Positions 55,694 to 63,682 of a stretch of DNA of 64,000 nucleotides are shown here, in pieces. How positions within the stretch are numbered: the first letter of the stretch is position 1; each line of letters begins with the position of its first letter. The notes beneath the pieces were generated by a model that made no database searches, was not told the origin of the DNA, and saw only the letters and a list, made by a program, of their open reading frames with translations. The stretch lies in the NCBI RefSeq assembly GCF_947500705.1, contig NZ_CANMSY010000002.1, positions 124,001-188,000 on the forward strand, read 5' to 3'. Origin of the DNA: an uncultured Brachybacterium sp. (lineage in GTDB: Bacteria; Actinomycetota; Actinomycetes; Actinomycetales; Dermabacteraceae). The position numbers and the translations under genes are program-made.

Positions 55694-56550
55694 CGACGCT
55701 CCTTCCCCTCGTACAGGTGCCAATCGTCGTCCCACAGTACGCCAGCGGCGGAGGTCGAGGCGGCTGCCCTCACGACCGCTGGCTCGGACCGTCCCGTCAT
55801 CGTCGACGCCGGAGGGGTCCAAGGGGCCGACGGGGCCCGCGGCGGCAGCGGGTCCAGCGACCGCAGGGGGACCCGCGGCGGCAGCGGGGGCACGCTGGCG
55901 CTCAGTCGCCAGCTGTGGCGGTGATGCTCATGCGCGCCGAGCCGGTCGATGGCCTCGCGGTGCACGGCGGAGCCGTACCCCTTGTTGGAGGCCCAGCAGT
56001 AGTCCGGCGCCTGGTCATCGAGTTCGACCATGTATGCGTCGCGTGCAACCTTCGCCAGGATGCTGGCCGCCGAGACGCTCGCGCAGTCGCGGTCCGCGGC
56101 GACCCTGAGCTCCACCAGCGGCACCGGGGCACCAGCAGTGCTCAGGGCGACGGAGAGCACGTCGACGTCGCCGTCCAGCAGGATCGCATCGATCTCCAGC
56201 TCGAGGGCCTCGAGGGCGCGCAGCGCGGCACGGGTGAGGGCCGGCATGATGCCGATCTCATCGATCTCGCCGGGACTCGCCCATCCCACGGAGCTGCCGG
56301 CAGCAGCGGCGCGAACCGGTTCCACCAGTGCTTCGCGGCGCCGGGCGGTGAGCTTCTTGGAGTCCCGCACGCCGTCGGGAAGTGGTGCGGTGCGACCGTC
56401 GATGATCTCGAGGGCGCAGGCGCCGACTGCCACCGGACCTGCGAGCGCACCGCGGCCCACCTCGTCGATGCCGACGACGATGCGGCGCCCGGGCCCGCAC
56501 CGGGCGGCCAGTGCGAGTTCGAGGTCCAGGGTGGGGGCAGGAGTGCTCAT
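55690..56550 (-). CDS. rnhB: Ribonuclease HII
   Basis: Removes ribonucleotides from DNA:RNA hybrids; 286 residues. The DEDD catalytic set is visible: GIDEVGRG (Asp29, Glu30), an Asp in DAILLDGD, and an Asp in AADRDCASVSAASILAKVARD. The last ~70 residues after HHRHSWRLS are a Pro/Ser/Ala-rich extension with no family match. Its start overlaps the lepB stop by four bases (ATGA at 56547-56550). Confidence 0.93.
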   Translation of the reverse strand: MSTPAPTLDLELALAARCGPGRRIVVGIDEVGRGALAGPVAVGACALEIIDGRTAPLPDGVRDSKKLTARRREALVEPVRAAAAGSSVGWASPGEIDEIGIMPALTRAALRALEALELEIDAILLDGDVDVLSVALSTAGAPVPLVELRVAADRDCASVSAASILAKVARDAYMVELDDQAPDYCWASNKGYGSAVHREAIDRLGAHEHHRHSWRLSASVPPLPPRVPLRSLDPLPPRAPSAPWTPPASTMTGRSEPAVVRAAASTSAAGVLWDDDWHLYEGKERR

Positions 56551-57320
56551 GGCTTTTCGGGGACGTCGACGAAGGTCTCGCGGCCGTCGTTCAGGCGATC
56601 CCAGCTGCTGGCGGGCCAGAAGATGACCTCGGCCCGGCCGGTGATGTCGGACTCGTCGACGAAGCCGCCGTCCCCCTGGGTCTCATGCCAGGCAGAGTCC
56701 GCGGAGGCGTAGCGGTTGTCCCCCATCACCCAGACCTTCCCCTCGGGGACGGTGACATCGAAGGCGATCTGGCAGGCAGGGGTCTGGGGGTTGATGTACG
56801 GCTCCTCGAGCGGGGTGCCGTTGACCTCGAGCACCCCTCCCTGCTCCTCGCAGACGATGTGATCGCCGGACACCCCGATCAGCCTCTTGACCAGGTGGTC
56901 CTGCGAGGGGTCCGGGGCCAGACCCACCATGCTCAGCAGCATCATCACCCGCACCCGCGGGGTGGGGTTCTCGGTGGCATCGCCCGGGATCCAGTCATCG
57001 GGGTCCTCGAAGACGATCACGTCCCCGCGCTGCAGATCGAACACGCCGGGGCTGAGCTTGGAGACGAGGATCTTGTCATCCGTCAGCAGCGTCGGGTTCA
57101 TCGAGGCCGAGGGGATGTAGAAGGGCTGGATCAGGAAAGTCTTCACCAGCACCGCGATCACCAGCGCGACCGCCATGGTGACCAGGGTGTCGAGCCACAG
57201 CGGCATCCGCTGGCGGCGATGCCTGCGCTCGCTGCCGCGCTGGGCGTCGGAGCGGTCCACACCAGATGCGGAGTCCGCGGAATCGGACACAGCAGGGCGG
57301 GGATCTTCGGACGCGTTCAT
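56547..57320 (-). CDS. lepB: Signal peptidase I (larger copy)
   Basis: Membrane-bound serine/lysine protease that removes signal peptides; 257 residues. There is a ~40-residue charged cytoplasmic lead, one membrane helix (~41-62), the catalytic serine at Ser73 in IPSASMNPT and the lysine at Lys145 in VKRLIGV, then GDNR. It lies downstream of a second, shorter signal peptidase gene, with 30 bases between. The two may differ in substrate. Confidence 0.93.
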   Translation of the reverse strand: MNASEDPRPAVSDSADSASGVDRSDAQRGSERRHRRQRMPLWLDTLVTMAVALVIAVLVKTFLIQPFYIPSASMNPTLLTDDKILVSKLSPGVFDLQRGDVIVFEDPDDWIPGDATENPTPRVRVMMLLSMVGLAPDPSQDHLVKRLIGVSGDHIVCEEQGGVLEVNGTPLEEPYINPQTPACQIAFDVTVPEGKVWVMGDNRYASADSAWHETQGDGGFVDESDITGRAEVIFWPASSWDRLNDGRETFVDVPEKP

Positions 57321-57350
57321 CGCGGTGATCCTATCGGCAGATGCTGGGCG

Positions 57351-57929
57351 TCAGAGGGCACCGCTGCGAGTGAGAGGCCACACGATCCGGTCCGCCTCTC
57401 CCACCACACGGTCCAAGGGCACCATCCCGCCTCCGGGCGCCCCGAGCAGGTGGCGGGAGTCGGTGGAGTCGGTCCGGTTGTCGCCGAGCACGAACATGTG
57501 ACCGGCCGGGACCTGCAGGTCGAACTCGATCTCGCTGGGTGCCGTGCCGGCGGGCAGATAGGGCTCCTCCAGGGGAGCGCCGTCCACGGTGATCGCTCCG
57601 CTCGGATCGCAGCAGGTGACGCGGTCGCCGTCGATCGCGATGACGCGCTTGACCCAGTAGCGGTCGCCGTCGGACGAGGACGGAGCGAAGTAGCCGATGC
57701 CGTCGAAGACCACGATGTCACCGCGCTCCGCGGCGCCTCGCTGTGCACGGTCCGCCAGGATTACGTCCCCGGGCTCGAGGGTCGGTGCCATCGACGCCGA
57801 GGGGACGCGGAACGGCTGTGCGACGTAGTGCCGCACCAGCAGCGCGGCGACCAGCAGCAGCACGACGCAGACGGCGACGGCCACCACCGGGTGGGGCCGC
57901 CGCCGTCTGCTCATACTGTCTCCGGACAT
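57351..57929 (-). CDS. lepB: Signal peptidase I (smaller copy)
   Basis: 192 residues. One N-terminal membrane helix (~13-35), catalytic Ser46 in VPSASMAPT and Lys94 in VKRVIAID, then LGDNRTDSTDSR. It lies nine bases after the rplS stop. rplS followed by tandem signal peptidase genes is a standard actinobacterial arrangement. ATG 57929 is used; an internal ATG five codons on is also possible. Confidence 0.92.
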   Translation of the reverse strand: MSGDSMSRRRRPHPVVAVAVCVVLLLVAALLVRHYVAQPFRVPSASMAPTLEPGDVILADRAQRGAAERGDIVVFDGIGYFAPSSSDGDRYWVKRVIAIDGDRVTCCDPSGAITVDGAPLEEPYLPAGTAPSEIEFDLQVPAGHMFVLGDNRTDSTDSRHLLGAPGGGMVPLDRVVGEADRIVWPLTRSGAL

Positions 57930-57937
57930 GCCTGAGA

Positions 57938-58288
57938 TCAGGAGAAGTCGCGCTTCTCCTTGATGCGGGCCTTCTTGCCCGTGAGGTTGCGCAGGTAGTA
58001 CAGCTTCGCGCGACGCACGTCGCCGCGGGTGACGACCTCGATCTTGTCGACGGTCGGGGCGTGCACGGGGAACACGCGCTCCACGCCGACGCCGAAGGAG
58101 ATCTTGCGGACGCGGAAGGTCTCGCCCACGCCGTGGCCCTGGCGGCCGATGACGTAGCCCTGGAAGACCTGGATACGAGAGCGGTTGCCCTCGATGACCT
58201 TCACGTGCACTTTGACGTTGTCGCCGGCGCGGAATGCGGGGATGTCCTCGCGGAGCGAGGCCTTGTCGAGCTCATCGAGCTTCTGCAT
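57938..58288 (-). CDS. rplS: 50S ribosomal protein L19
   Basis: 116 residues, the family length. It binds at the 30S-50S interface. The hallmark [20 protein letters not shown] and [17 protein letters not shown] are present. Its ATG is at 58288. A 332-base spacer with a terminator-like hairpin separates it from trmD, so it probably has its own promoter and heads the rplS-lepB-lepB-rnhB run. Confidence 0.97.
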   Translation of the reverse strand: MQKLDELDKASLREDIPAFRAGDNVKVHVKVIEGNRSRIQVFQGYVIGRQGHGVGETFRVRKISFGVGVERVFPVHAPTVDKIEVVTRGDVRRAKLYYLRNLTGKKARIKEKRDFS

Positions 58289-58620
58289 AGTGCTTCTCCA
58301 GCCCTCCGCCTCAGGTCGGACAGCTTCGTTCGTCGCGCTTCCCGAGAGGCGGGAGGCCCGTCATGAACTGTCGATCCGGCGGGGAGCGGACTCCCCGTGC
58401 CGGTGTGCTGGGACTCTGGCGGCGACTCCCATCGCCACGGAACATCCCGACCGCTTGCTGCGCCCCTCCCCTGAGGCAGAGGGGCGCGCGGTACGCACAA
58501 GAGGTCATTCTGCCAGCGCGAGGCCCGCTGCGGCAAGCCCCTGGCGTCTCGTCACCGCTGGTCACAGCGCCCGGATCTGTCGGCTGCGTCACGCGCGGAG
58601 GATCCCCGCCCGCGGCGGTG
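58289..58620. other. 332-bp spacer between trmD and rplS
   Basis: Holds the trmD terminator hairpin (58460-58487) and, by position, the promoter and leader of rplS. No gene is supported. Confidence 0.5.
58460..58487 (-). terminator. Terminator hairpin in the trmD-rplS spacer
   Basis: GCGCCCCTC, a ten-base loop, and GAGGGGCGC (perfect 9-bp stem). There is no T-run. Confidence 0.55.
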
Positions 58621-59343
58621 TCACTCCAGCAGGTCGGGGCGGCGCTCACCGGTGCGCTGGAGGGACTGCGCCCGACGCCAGGCGGCGATCTTCGCATGAT
58701 CGCCGGAGAGCAGTATCGGCGGTGCCTCCCGGACCATCCCGAGCGGATCGGTCCAGCTCGCGGGCCGGGTGTAGAGGGGGTACTCGAGCAGTCCGTCGGA
58801 ATGGGATTCCTCCACCAGGGACTCGGCATTGCCGACCACGCCGGGGACCAGCCGCACCACCGCTTCGGTGATCGCGAGCACCGCGACCTCGCCCCCGTTG
58901 AGCACGTAGTCGCCCAGGGAGGCGAGCGCGACCTCGCAGCCGATATCGGCGAGATGCTCGTAGACCCGCTCGTCGATGCCCTCGTAGCGTCCGCACGCGA
59001 AGATGATCCACTCGCACTGGGACCATTCCTGGGCAGTGGCCTGGGCGAACGGGGCGCCGGCAGGGTTGGGGAACACGATCAGGGGCTCGACGTCGGCCCC
59101 GAGGGCTTCCTGGCCCTCTGCTCGGACGCCGGCGAAGGCCTCCGCCCAGGGCTCGGGCTTCATCACCATGCCGGCGCCGCCGCCCAGCGGGGTGTCGTCC
59201 ACGGTGCGGTGGCGGTCATGGGTCCAGCTGCGCAGATCGTGGACCTGGAGGTCGACCAGGCCCTCGCGGCGGGCCTTGCCGATCAGGGAGAGCTCGAGCG
59301 GCGCGAGGTATTCCGGGAAGATCGTGATGACGTCGATGCGCAT
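58621..59343 (-). CDS. trmD: tRNA (guanine-N1-)-methyltransferase
   Basis: Makes m1G37 in tRNA, preventing +1 frameshifts; 240 residues. It is a trefoil-knot (SPOUT) enzyme: [17 protein letters not shown] start, [32 protein letters not shown], and [19 protein letters not shown] with the knot. It starts six bases after the rimM stop. Confidence 0.97.
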   Translation of the reverse strand: MRIDVITIFPEYLAPLELSLIGKARREGLVDLQVHDLRSWTHDRHRTVDDTPLGGGAGMVMKPEPWAEAFAGVRAEGQEALGADVEPLIVFPNPAGAPFAQATAQEWSQCEWIIFACGRYEGIDERVYEHLADIGCEVALASLGDYVLNGGEVAVLAITEAVVRLVPGVVGNAESLVEESHSDGLLEYPLYTRPASWTDPLGMVREAPPILLSGDHAKIAAWRRAQSLQRTGERRPDLLE

Positions 59344-59349
59344 CCCGGC

Positions 59350-59937
59350 TCAGCCCTTGGTGCGGGTGGACGGGGCGGAGGTCTCCGGTTCGGGCCCCTG
59401 CTCATCCTCGGGCAGGGAATCGAAAAGACCACCGGGAGGATCGGCGATCACGACGCCTGCCTCCAGATCCACCTCGGGCACGAGCTGCTCGACCAGCGGT
59501 AGCTGGACCCGCCGCCGGTCCAGAGTGCGCACCACCAGCAGGTCCTGTGCCGGATAGTGCTCCACCCCCATGACGGTGCCGAGCTCGCGACCGTCCACGT
59601 GGCGCACGACCAGGCCCTTGAGCTGGCTCGGATACCAGGCCTCGGGGTCCTCATCGGCCTCCTGCTCGGCATCCACCGCGATCACCAGGTCGACACCGCG
59701 AAGGGCTTCGGCGTCGGTGCGGTCAGCGACCTCGTCGAAGCTCAGGTACCAGCGGTCCTGCTGACGTCGGATGCGCCCCACGGTGAGGGTGCGAGGGCGG
59801 CCGGCGACCACCACGTCGAAGGCGGTGCCGTTTTGCAGACGCTCCTCGGGCTGATCGGTGCGCAGGATCAGCGCGACCTCGCCGCGCAGCCCGTGTGCTC
59901 TGCCGATGGTCGCGACGGTGACGTCGAGTGTGCTCAT
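59350..59937 (-). CDS. rimM: Ribosome maturation factor RimM
   Basis: 16S rRNA processing factor that binds S19; 195 residues. The N-terminal RimM domain (VATIGRAHGLRGEVALIL) is followed by a PRC-barrel (WYPSQLKGLVV, DRRRVQLPLVEQLVPEVDL). The start overlaps the lipoprotein gene's stop by four bases (ATGA). It precedes trmD, the usual order. Confidence 0.95.
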   Translation of the reverse strand: MSTLDVTVATIGRAHGLRGEVALILRTDQPEERLQNGTAFDVVVAGRPRTLTVGRIRRQQDRWYLSFDEVADRTDAEALRGVDLVIAVDAEQEADEDPEAWYPSQLKGLVVRHVDGRELGTVMGVEHYPAQDLLVVRTLDRRRVQLPLVEQLVPEVDLEAGVVIADPPGGLFDSLPEDEQGPEPETSAPSTRTKG

Positions 59938-60959
59938 AAGCCTTCTCCGTAGTCCGTGCCGTCCTCACGGACGGCGTTCGCGCCGATGACGGCGCCGTTC
60001 TCGATCTCTCCGGGGTCCGGTGAGGAGTACCCGGCATCAGTGCAGGCGATGCTCAGCGTGGTGAGCGGCTGTTCCAGACCGTCCGACCAGGCGTCACCCT
60101 CCAGTGCGTCCCGGAACGGGGCACGGACCTGCTTGAGGGCGCTGCCGACCTCCTCATCGTCCACAGCCACGATCTCAGCGGCCAGCAGGTCTGCGGTCTT
60201 CTGCACCTCGTCCATCCGCTCCGCAGGGACCTCCCGGGCGGAGAGCCCCACCAGCTTGAACATATTCGAGGTCAGCACATTGGCGTTGCCGAAGTGGGTG
60301 AGAGTGCCCGGCGTGTCGAACAGCTCGGCACAGACCAGGGCCGCCGGCTTGGTCCCGTCCGCCCCGGGCGCCACCGCCCAGCTCGCCGCGACAGAGACTC
60401 CGCTGCAGCTGCTGGCCACTCCGTCCCAGGCGGCGCGGAAGGCGTCGCCGTCCGCCCCGGTGCCCCGCTCGGGCTGGGTGCGGAACCAGGCCGAGAGCGC
60501 CGCCGCGGACTCCTTCGCCGCCACGGGGGCAGCATCGAAAGCCAGGTCGATGTCATCCCCGGTCATCGCATAGAAGAAGGGGTCCGCAGGACCGGCCTGC
60601 GGGGCGGTCGCGGCACGGTCCAGGATGGTCCTGGAGAGAGGATCGGTGTAGTCGGGATCCCCCCAGAACGTCGCGCATGCCGCACCGAGGCCGGGATCCT
60701 CAGTGAGCGTCTGATCCGCGGCGTCAGTGCTGACAGATCCGTCGCCCGGCGCGGTCTCCACAGGCTCCGTGTCGGTGGCTGCGCATCCTGCCAGCAGGAG
60801 TGTCAGGCCCACCAGGGCGGCGCCGGTGCGCGCGACGACCGCCTTTGGGGCGCCGGATGCGACGGCCTGTGGCCGCTGCGACCCGGAATGCCAGGAGCGG
60901 TGCTGCCCGGACCTCTCGGTCCGATCGGCAGCACCGCTCCGTGAAGTGGCTCGAGGCAA
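59934..60959 (-). CDS. Unrecognised lipoprotein inserted between khpA and rimM
   Basis: I do not recognise a family. A hydrophobic stretch ends in LLLAGC, a lipobox. The mature protein is Ala/Asp-rich: DPGLGAACATFWGDPDYTDPLSRTILD, KESAAALSAWFRT, VSVAASWAVAPGADG and late VDDEEVGSALKQVRAPFRDAL. At least four cysteines are present in the mature part. The start is unclear. TTG 60959, one base after the khpA stop, gives 341 residues but a long 58-residue lead that would span a strong hairpin; no ATG or GTG in frame fits better. The stop overlaps rimM (ATGA). It is translated as part of the rpsP operon, or from an internal promoter. Confidence 0.72.
   Translation of the reverse strand: MPRATSRSGAADRTERSGQHRSWHSGSQRPQAVASGAPKAVVARTGAALVGLTLLLAGCAATDTEPVETAPGDGSVSTDAADQTLTEDPGLGAACATFWGDPDYTDPLSRTILDRAATAPQAGPADPFFYAMTGDDIDLAFDAAPVAAKESAAALSAWFRTQPERGTGADGDAFRAAWDGVASSCSGVSVAASWAVAPGADGTKPAALVCAELFDTPGTLTHFGNANVLTSNMFKLVGLSAREVPAERMDEVQKTADLLAAEIVAVDDEEVGSALKQVRAPFRDALEGDAWSDGLEQPLTTLSIACTDAGYSSPDPGEIENGAVIGANAVREDGTDYGEGL
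60894..60940 (-). terminator. Very strong 20-bp hairpin after khpA
   Basis: Stem of 14 bp (GGAGCGGTGCTGCC) and 6 bp (CGGACC) with a 4-base loop and one 3-base bulge. It starts 20 bases after the khpA stop, so it is a likely attenuator of the rpsP-khpA transcript. It falls inside the N-terminal part of the lipoprotein frame if TTG 60959 is the start. Confidence 0.85.
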
Positions 60960-60960
60960 C

Positions 60961-61203
60961 TCAGCGCCGGTCGACGTCGACGATGTCGACTCGCACGTCG
61001 TCATCCGACAGGGCCGCGGTGACCGTGCGCAGGGCACGGGCGGTGCGGCCGGACCGACCGATGACGCGACCGAGGTCGGCGGCGCCGACCCGGACTTCGA
61101 GGAGCGGTCCGCGTCGCGTGGACTTCTCGGTCACGGCCACAGCGTCGGGGTCATCGACGATTCCCCGGACCAGGTGGTCGAGTGCGTCGGCGCGGGCGCT
61201 CAT
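60961..61203 (-). CDS. khpA: KhpA-type KH-domain RNA-binding protein
   Basis: 80 residues, a single KH domain with the GxxG loop at Gly-Arg-Ser-Gly (residues 49-52, in RVIGRSGRTARALRTV). KhpA acts with KhpB in RNA binding and cell-elongation control in Gram-positive bacteria. ATG 61203 lies one base before the rpsP stop region. rpsP-khpA-rimM-trmD is the standard order; here a lipoprotein gene splits it. Confidence 0.93.
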   Translation of the reverse strand: MSARADALDHLVRGIVDDPDAVAVTEKSTRRGPLLEVRVGAADLGRVIGRSGRTARALRTVTAALSDDDVRVDIVDVDRR

Positions 61204-61204
61204 C

Positions 61205-61699
61205 TCAGGCCTCGTCGGTCGTTGCGGCGTCGGCGTCCTCGGTGGACTCGCCCTCGGCCGGTGCTTCCTCGGAGCCGGGCTCGACCTCTGCGGACTCGGC
61301 GGAGCCGGACTCGGCCTCCTTCGCATCCTTGGCCTTCTTCGCGCCCTCGCGGGACTCCGCGGCGGCCTTGTCGGCGTCGGCGATGAGCTCCTCGGCGGAC
61401 TTCTTGGTCTCGGCGGTCTTCAGGGTGCCGACGGCGTCGCTCTCACCCTTGGCCTTCTGCCAGTCACCGGTGATCTTCAGCAGCGCAGCGACCTGCTCGG
61501 TCGGCTGTGCGCCGACGCCGAGCCAGTACTGTGCACGCTCGGACTCGACCTCGATGACCGAGGGGTGCTCGGTCGGGTGGTACTTGCCGATCTCCTCGAT
61601 CACGGCGCCGTCGCGCTTCTTGCGTGAGTCGGCGACGACGATGCGGTAGTACGGTGCACGGATCTTGCCCATGCGCTTCAGACGGATCTTGACAGCCAC
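61205..61699 (-). CDS. rpsP: 30S ribosomal protein S16 with a long acidic tail
   Basis: 164 residues against about 80-90 in E. coli. The S16 core ends near residue 85 ([38 protein letters not shown]). The remaining ~80 residues are Ala/Glu/Lys/Ser-rich with an acidic end. Shorter tails of this kind are usual in Micrococcales S16. The GTG at 61699 has AAGGAG upstream. It is first gene of the khpA-rimM-trmD run. Confidence 0.96.
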   Translation of the reverse strand: MAVKIRLKRMGKIRAPYYRIVVADSRKKRDGAVIEEIGKYHPTEHPSVIEVESERAQYWLGVGAQPTEQVAALLKITGDWQKAKGESDAVGTLKTAETKKSAEELIADADKAAAESREGAKKAKDAKEAESGSAESAEVEPGSEEAPAEGESTEDADAATTDEA

Positions 61700-61828
61700 G
61701 TGGGTGGACTCCTTCAAAGATGTTCGGGTGAGTCCCGCCGCTGCCTGTGGGGTCATGCGGGCGCTGACGGTTCTCGGGGTGTCGTGCACAGGCTGGTAGA
61801 GGGCCGGTCCATGCACATACAGAGGTTG

Positions 61829-61834
61829 ATTATG
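61829..61834 (-). promoter_or_regulatory. Possible -10 box of the rpsP promoter
   Basis: CATAAT on the minus strand, about 130 bases before the rpsP start in an otherwise very GC-rich spacer. No good -35 box is seen, so the call is weak. Confidence 0.3.
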
Positions 61835-61943
61835 CCAGGGATGCGGGCCGACGTTCCACCCCGATCCGTGTGCGGCGGGGCACACGCCCCGCAGCGGGTC
61901 CCCTACCGGCGTCGTTGCACCCGTCATCGTGCCCCGAAGAACC

Positions 61944-61971
61944 CGCTCCGTGCGCCCGGCGAGGCGCGGAG
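61944..61971 (-). terminator. Hairpin after the amidohydrolase gene
   Basis: GCTCC and GCGCC on the left pair with GGCGC and GGAGC on the right, with two bulged bases. It lies 20 bases after the amidohydrolase stop, before the rpsP promoter region. Confidence 0.5.
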
Positions 61972-61991
61972 CACCTGTCTCGCACCCGTCC

Positions 61992-63161
61992 TCAGGCGAC
62001 GACCGTACCGCCCAGGACGACGTGATTGCGTTCCCGCAAGGCCCGGTGATCCCTGCGCGGGTCTCGGGGCACCACCAGCAGGTCTGCGGGGGCGCCGTCC
62101 TCGAGGCCGGGCACGCCGAGGAAGCGACGCGGCGCCCAGGCGGCAGCATCGAGGATCGCGGTGGCATCGAGGCCGGCCCGGGCCAGCTCTTCGAGCTCGT
62201 CGTGGATGATGCCGTGGCCGAGCACTCCCCCGGCATCGGTGCCGACCAGCAGCTGCACGCCGGCGTCGTGCGCATCACGGGTGCGGTCGAAACGCCCGGC
62301 CCGCAGCCGGCGCATATGGGCGGCGTAGGTGGGGAACTTCTTCTCGCCCTGGCTCGCATAGCTCTCGAACTCGTCGACGTTGACCAGGGTGGTCACTACC
62401 GGAACCCCGGCCTGCGCGGCGCGGGCGATGGTCTCGTCCGTCAACCCGGTGGCATGCTCGAGGCAGTCGAAGCCTGCGTCGAGCGCAAGCGGCACCGTGG
62501 CCTCATCAAAGGTGTGGGTGGTGATCCGGGCACCGGCGGCGTGGGCGGCGGCAGCTGCGGCCACGAAGTCCTCCGCGTCCCAGCATGGGGTGAGGTCCCC
62601 GACGCCCCGGTCGATCCAGTCCCCCACGAGTTTCACCCAGCCGTCGCCGCGATGCGCCTCGCGGGTCACCGCAGCGGGCAGATCCTCGGGCTCGACCTCG
62701 TCGGCGTAGCCCTTCAGGTAGCGGCGAGTGCGGGCGAGGTGCCGGCCGCAGCGGATCAGCCGCGGCAGGTCGCTCTGCTGCTGCAACGGCGAGTTGTCGA
62801 TCATCGAGCCCGCATCCCGGATCAGCAGCACGCCGGTGTCACGGTCCGTGAGCGCCTGCCTCCGCGCCGTCCCGATCGTGGTGGGCTTGCCGTCGTGACC
62901 GATGCCGAGGTGGCAGTGCAGATCCGCGAGGCCGGGGACGACGAAGCCGTCGAGCTCACGAATCTCGGCACCTGCACGCAGTTCCGGGCGCTGGTGGTGG
63001 ATCCGGCCGCCGACCACCCAGGCCCCGCCGACCTCCTGCTCAGGGCCGAGCAGGATCGGGCCCGTGAGGCGGAGGACCGGAGCCTCACCAGGTGTGGTGC
63101 CGGGAGCGGGATCGGGCGCGGTGCCCGTCGCGGTGGTCAGGGGAGCTGAGTCGCTGCTCAT
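61992..63161 (-). CDS. Metal-dependent amidohydrolase
   Basis: 389 residues of the imidazolonepropionase/prolidase-like amidohydrolase group. The first metal site is [11 protein letters not shown] lysine in [12 protein letters not shown] may be the bridging residue, histidines follow in THTFDEAT and LEHATG, and the last metal Asp is in LLVGTDAGG. About 30 N-terminal residues are low-complexity before the small beta domain. The substrate is unknown. It ends upstream of rpsP, separated by a hairpin. A 520-base repeat-rich stretch lies upstream of its ATG. Confidence 0.87.
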   Translation of the reverse strand: MSSDSAPLTTATGTAPDPAPGTTPGEAPVLRLTGPILLGPEQEVGGAWVVGGRIHHQRPELRAGAEIRELDGFVVPGLADLHCHLGIGHDGKPTTIGTARRQALTDRDTGVLLIRDAGSMIDNSPLQQQSDLPRLIRCGRHLARTRRYLKGYADEVEPEDLPAAVTREAHRGDGWVKLVGDWIDRGVGDLTPCWDAEDFVAAAAAAHAAGARITTHTFDEATVPLALDAGFDCLEHATGLTDETIARAAQAGVPVVTTLVNVDEFESYASQGEKKFPTYAAHMRRLRAGRFDRTRDAHDAGVQLLVGTDAGGVLGHGIIHDELEELARAGLDATAILDAAAWAPRRFLGVPGLEDGAPADLLVVPRDPRRDHRALRERNHVVLGGTVVA

Positions 63162-63250
63162 GCGACCGAGCCTACCGACGCCGTCCCCGGGCTCGTCCCC
63201 GCGCCCACTGCCGTTTGTCCCCGTGCACCGTGGCTCATGGCTCAGGGCTT

Positions 63251-63334
63251 ATGCCCCATGCCCCATGCCCCATGCCCCATGCCCCATGCCTCATGCCCCA
63301 TGCCTTATGCCTCATGCCTCATGCCTCATGCCTC
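63251..63334. repeat. 12-unit heptamer array, ATGCCCC/ATGCCTC
   Basis: Five ATGCCCC, then ATGCCTC, ATGCCCC, ATGCCTT and four ATGCCTC, all in register over 84 bp. The minus strand carries GGGGCAT repeats, with five consecutive GGGG runs spaced by CAT, about 90-125 bases upstream of the amidohydrolase start. Confidence 0.97.
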
Positions 63335-63557
63335 GAGATCTGAGCTCGGCGCTTCACGCCTCGCATCCACGACCCCGGTTCACGCTCCGTCGAGATTGGT
63401 TCCACCTTCCCAGTACCTTTTCGGTCCGGAGTAGGGCGCACCCTAGTCATGACGCGAAACGTTCCGCTTTCTTGGCACCTTTTCGATCGCGAAGCTCTCG
63501 TGCATGGCACAGAGCACGGCTCCATGCGGTGGGAAGCCCAGTGGGGCACCCCGTCGC

Positions 63558-63647
63558 GCATGCGGATGCGGAGCACGCGGACGCGGAGCCTTCGGACGCC
63601 GAGCATGCGAACGCGGGGCCTGCGGACGGCGAGCATGCGGACGCGGA
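63558..63647. repeat. Six-unit 15-bp array
   Basis: Imperfect units of the form GCATGCGGACGCGGA, six in register, with the third and fifth the most divergent. The period of five codons keeps frames open on both strands. Confidence 0.9.
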
Positions 63648-63682
63648 CCGGGCAAGTGCGGGCAGGGCGATGGGCCTGAGAC

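Larger units (their letters stand above)
63162..63682. other. 521-bp gene-poor stretch with two tandem arrays
   Basis: Between the amidohydrolase start and the DUF559-type gene, both on the minus strand. It holds a 12-unit heptamer array and a six-unit 15-mer array (listed separately). Several short frames are open on both strands across the 15-mer array because the unit is a multiple of three. None has a good ribosome site and family match, so I call none as genes. Confidence 0.7.

Noticed and set aside
63251-63334. Heptamer array as a CRISPR array
   Set aside because: Seven-base units with no spacers and no cas genes nearby; a simple tandem repeat.
63449-63679. Plus-strand 76-codon frame through the 15-mer array
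   Set aside because: Frames in both orientations are open because the unit is a multiple of three; product is a bare MRTRS-like repeat without a ribosome site.
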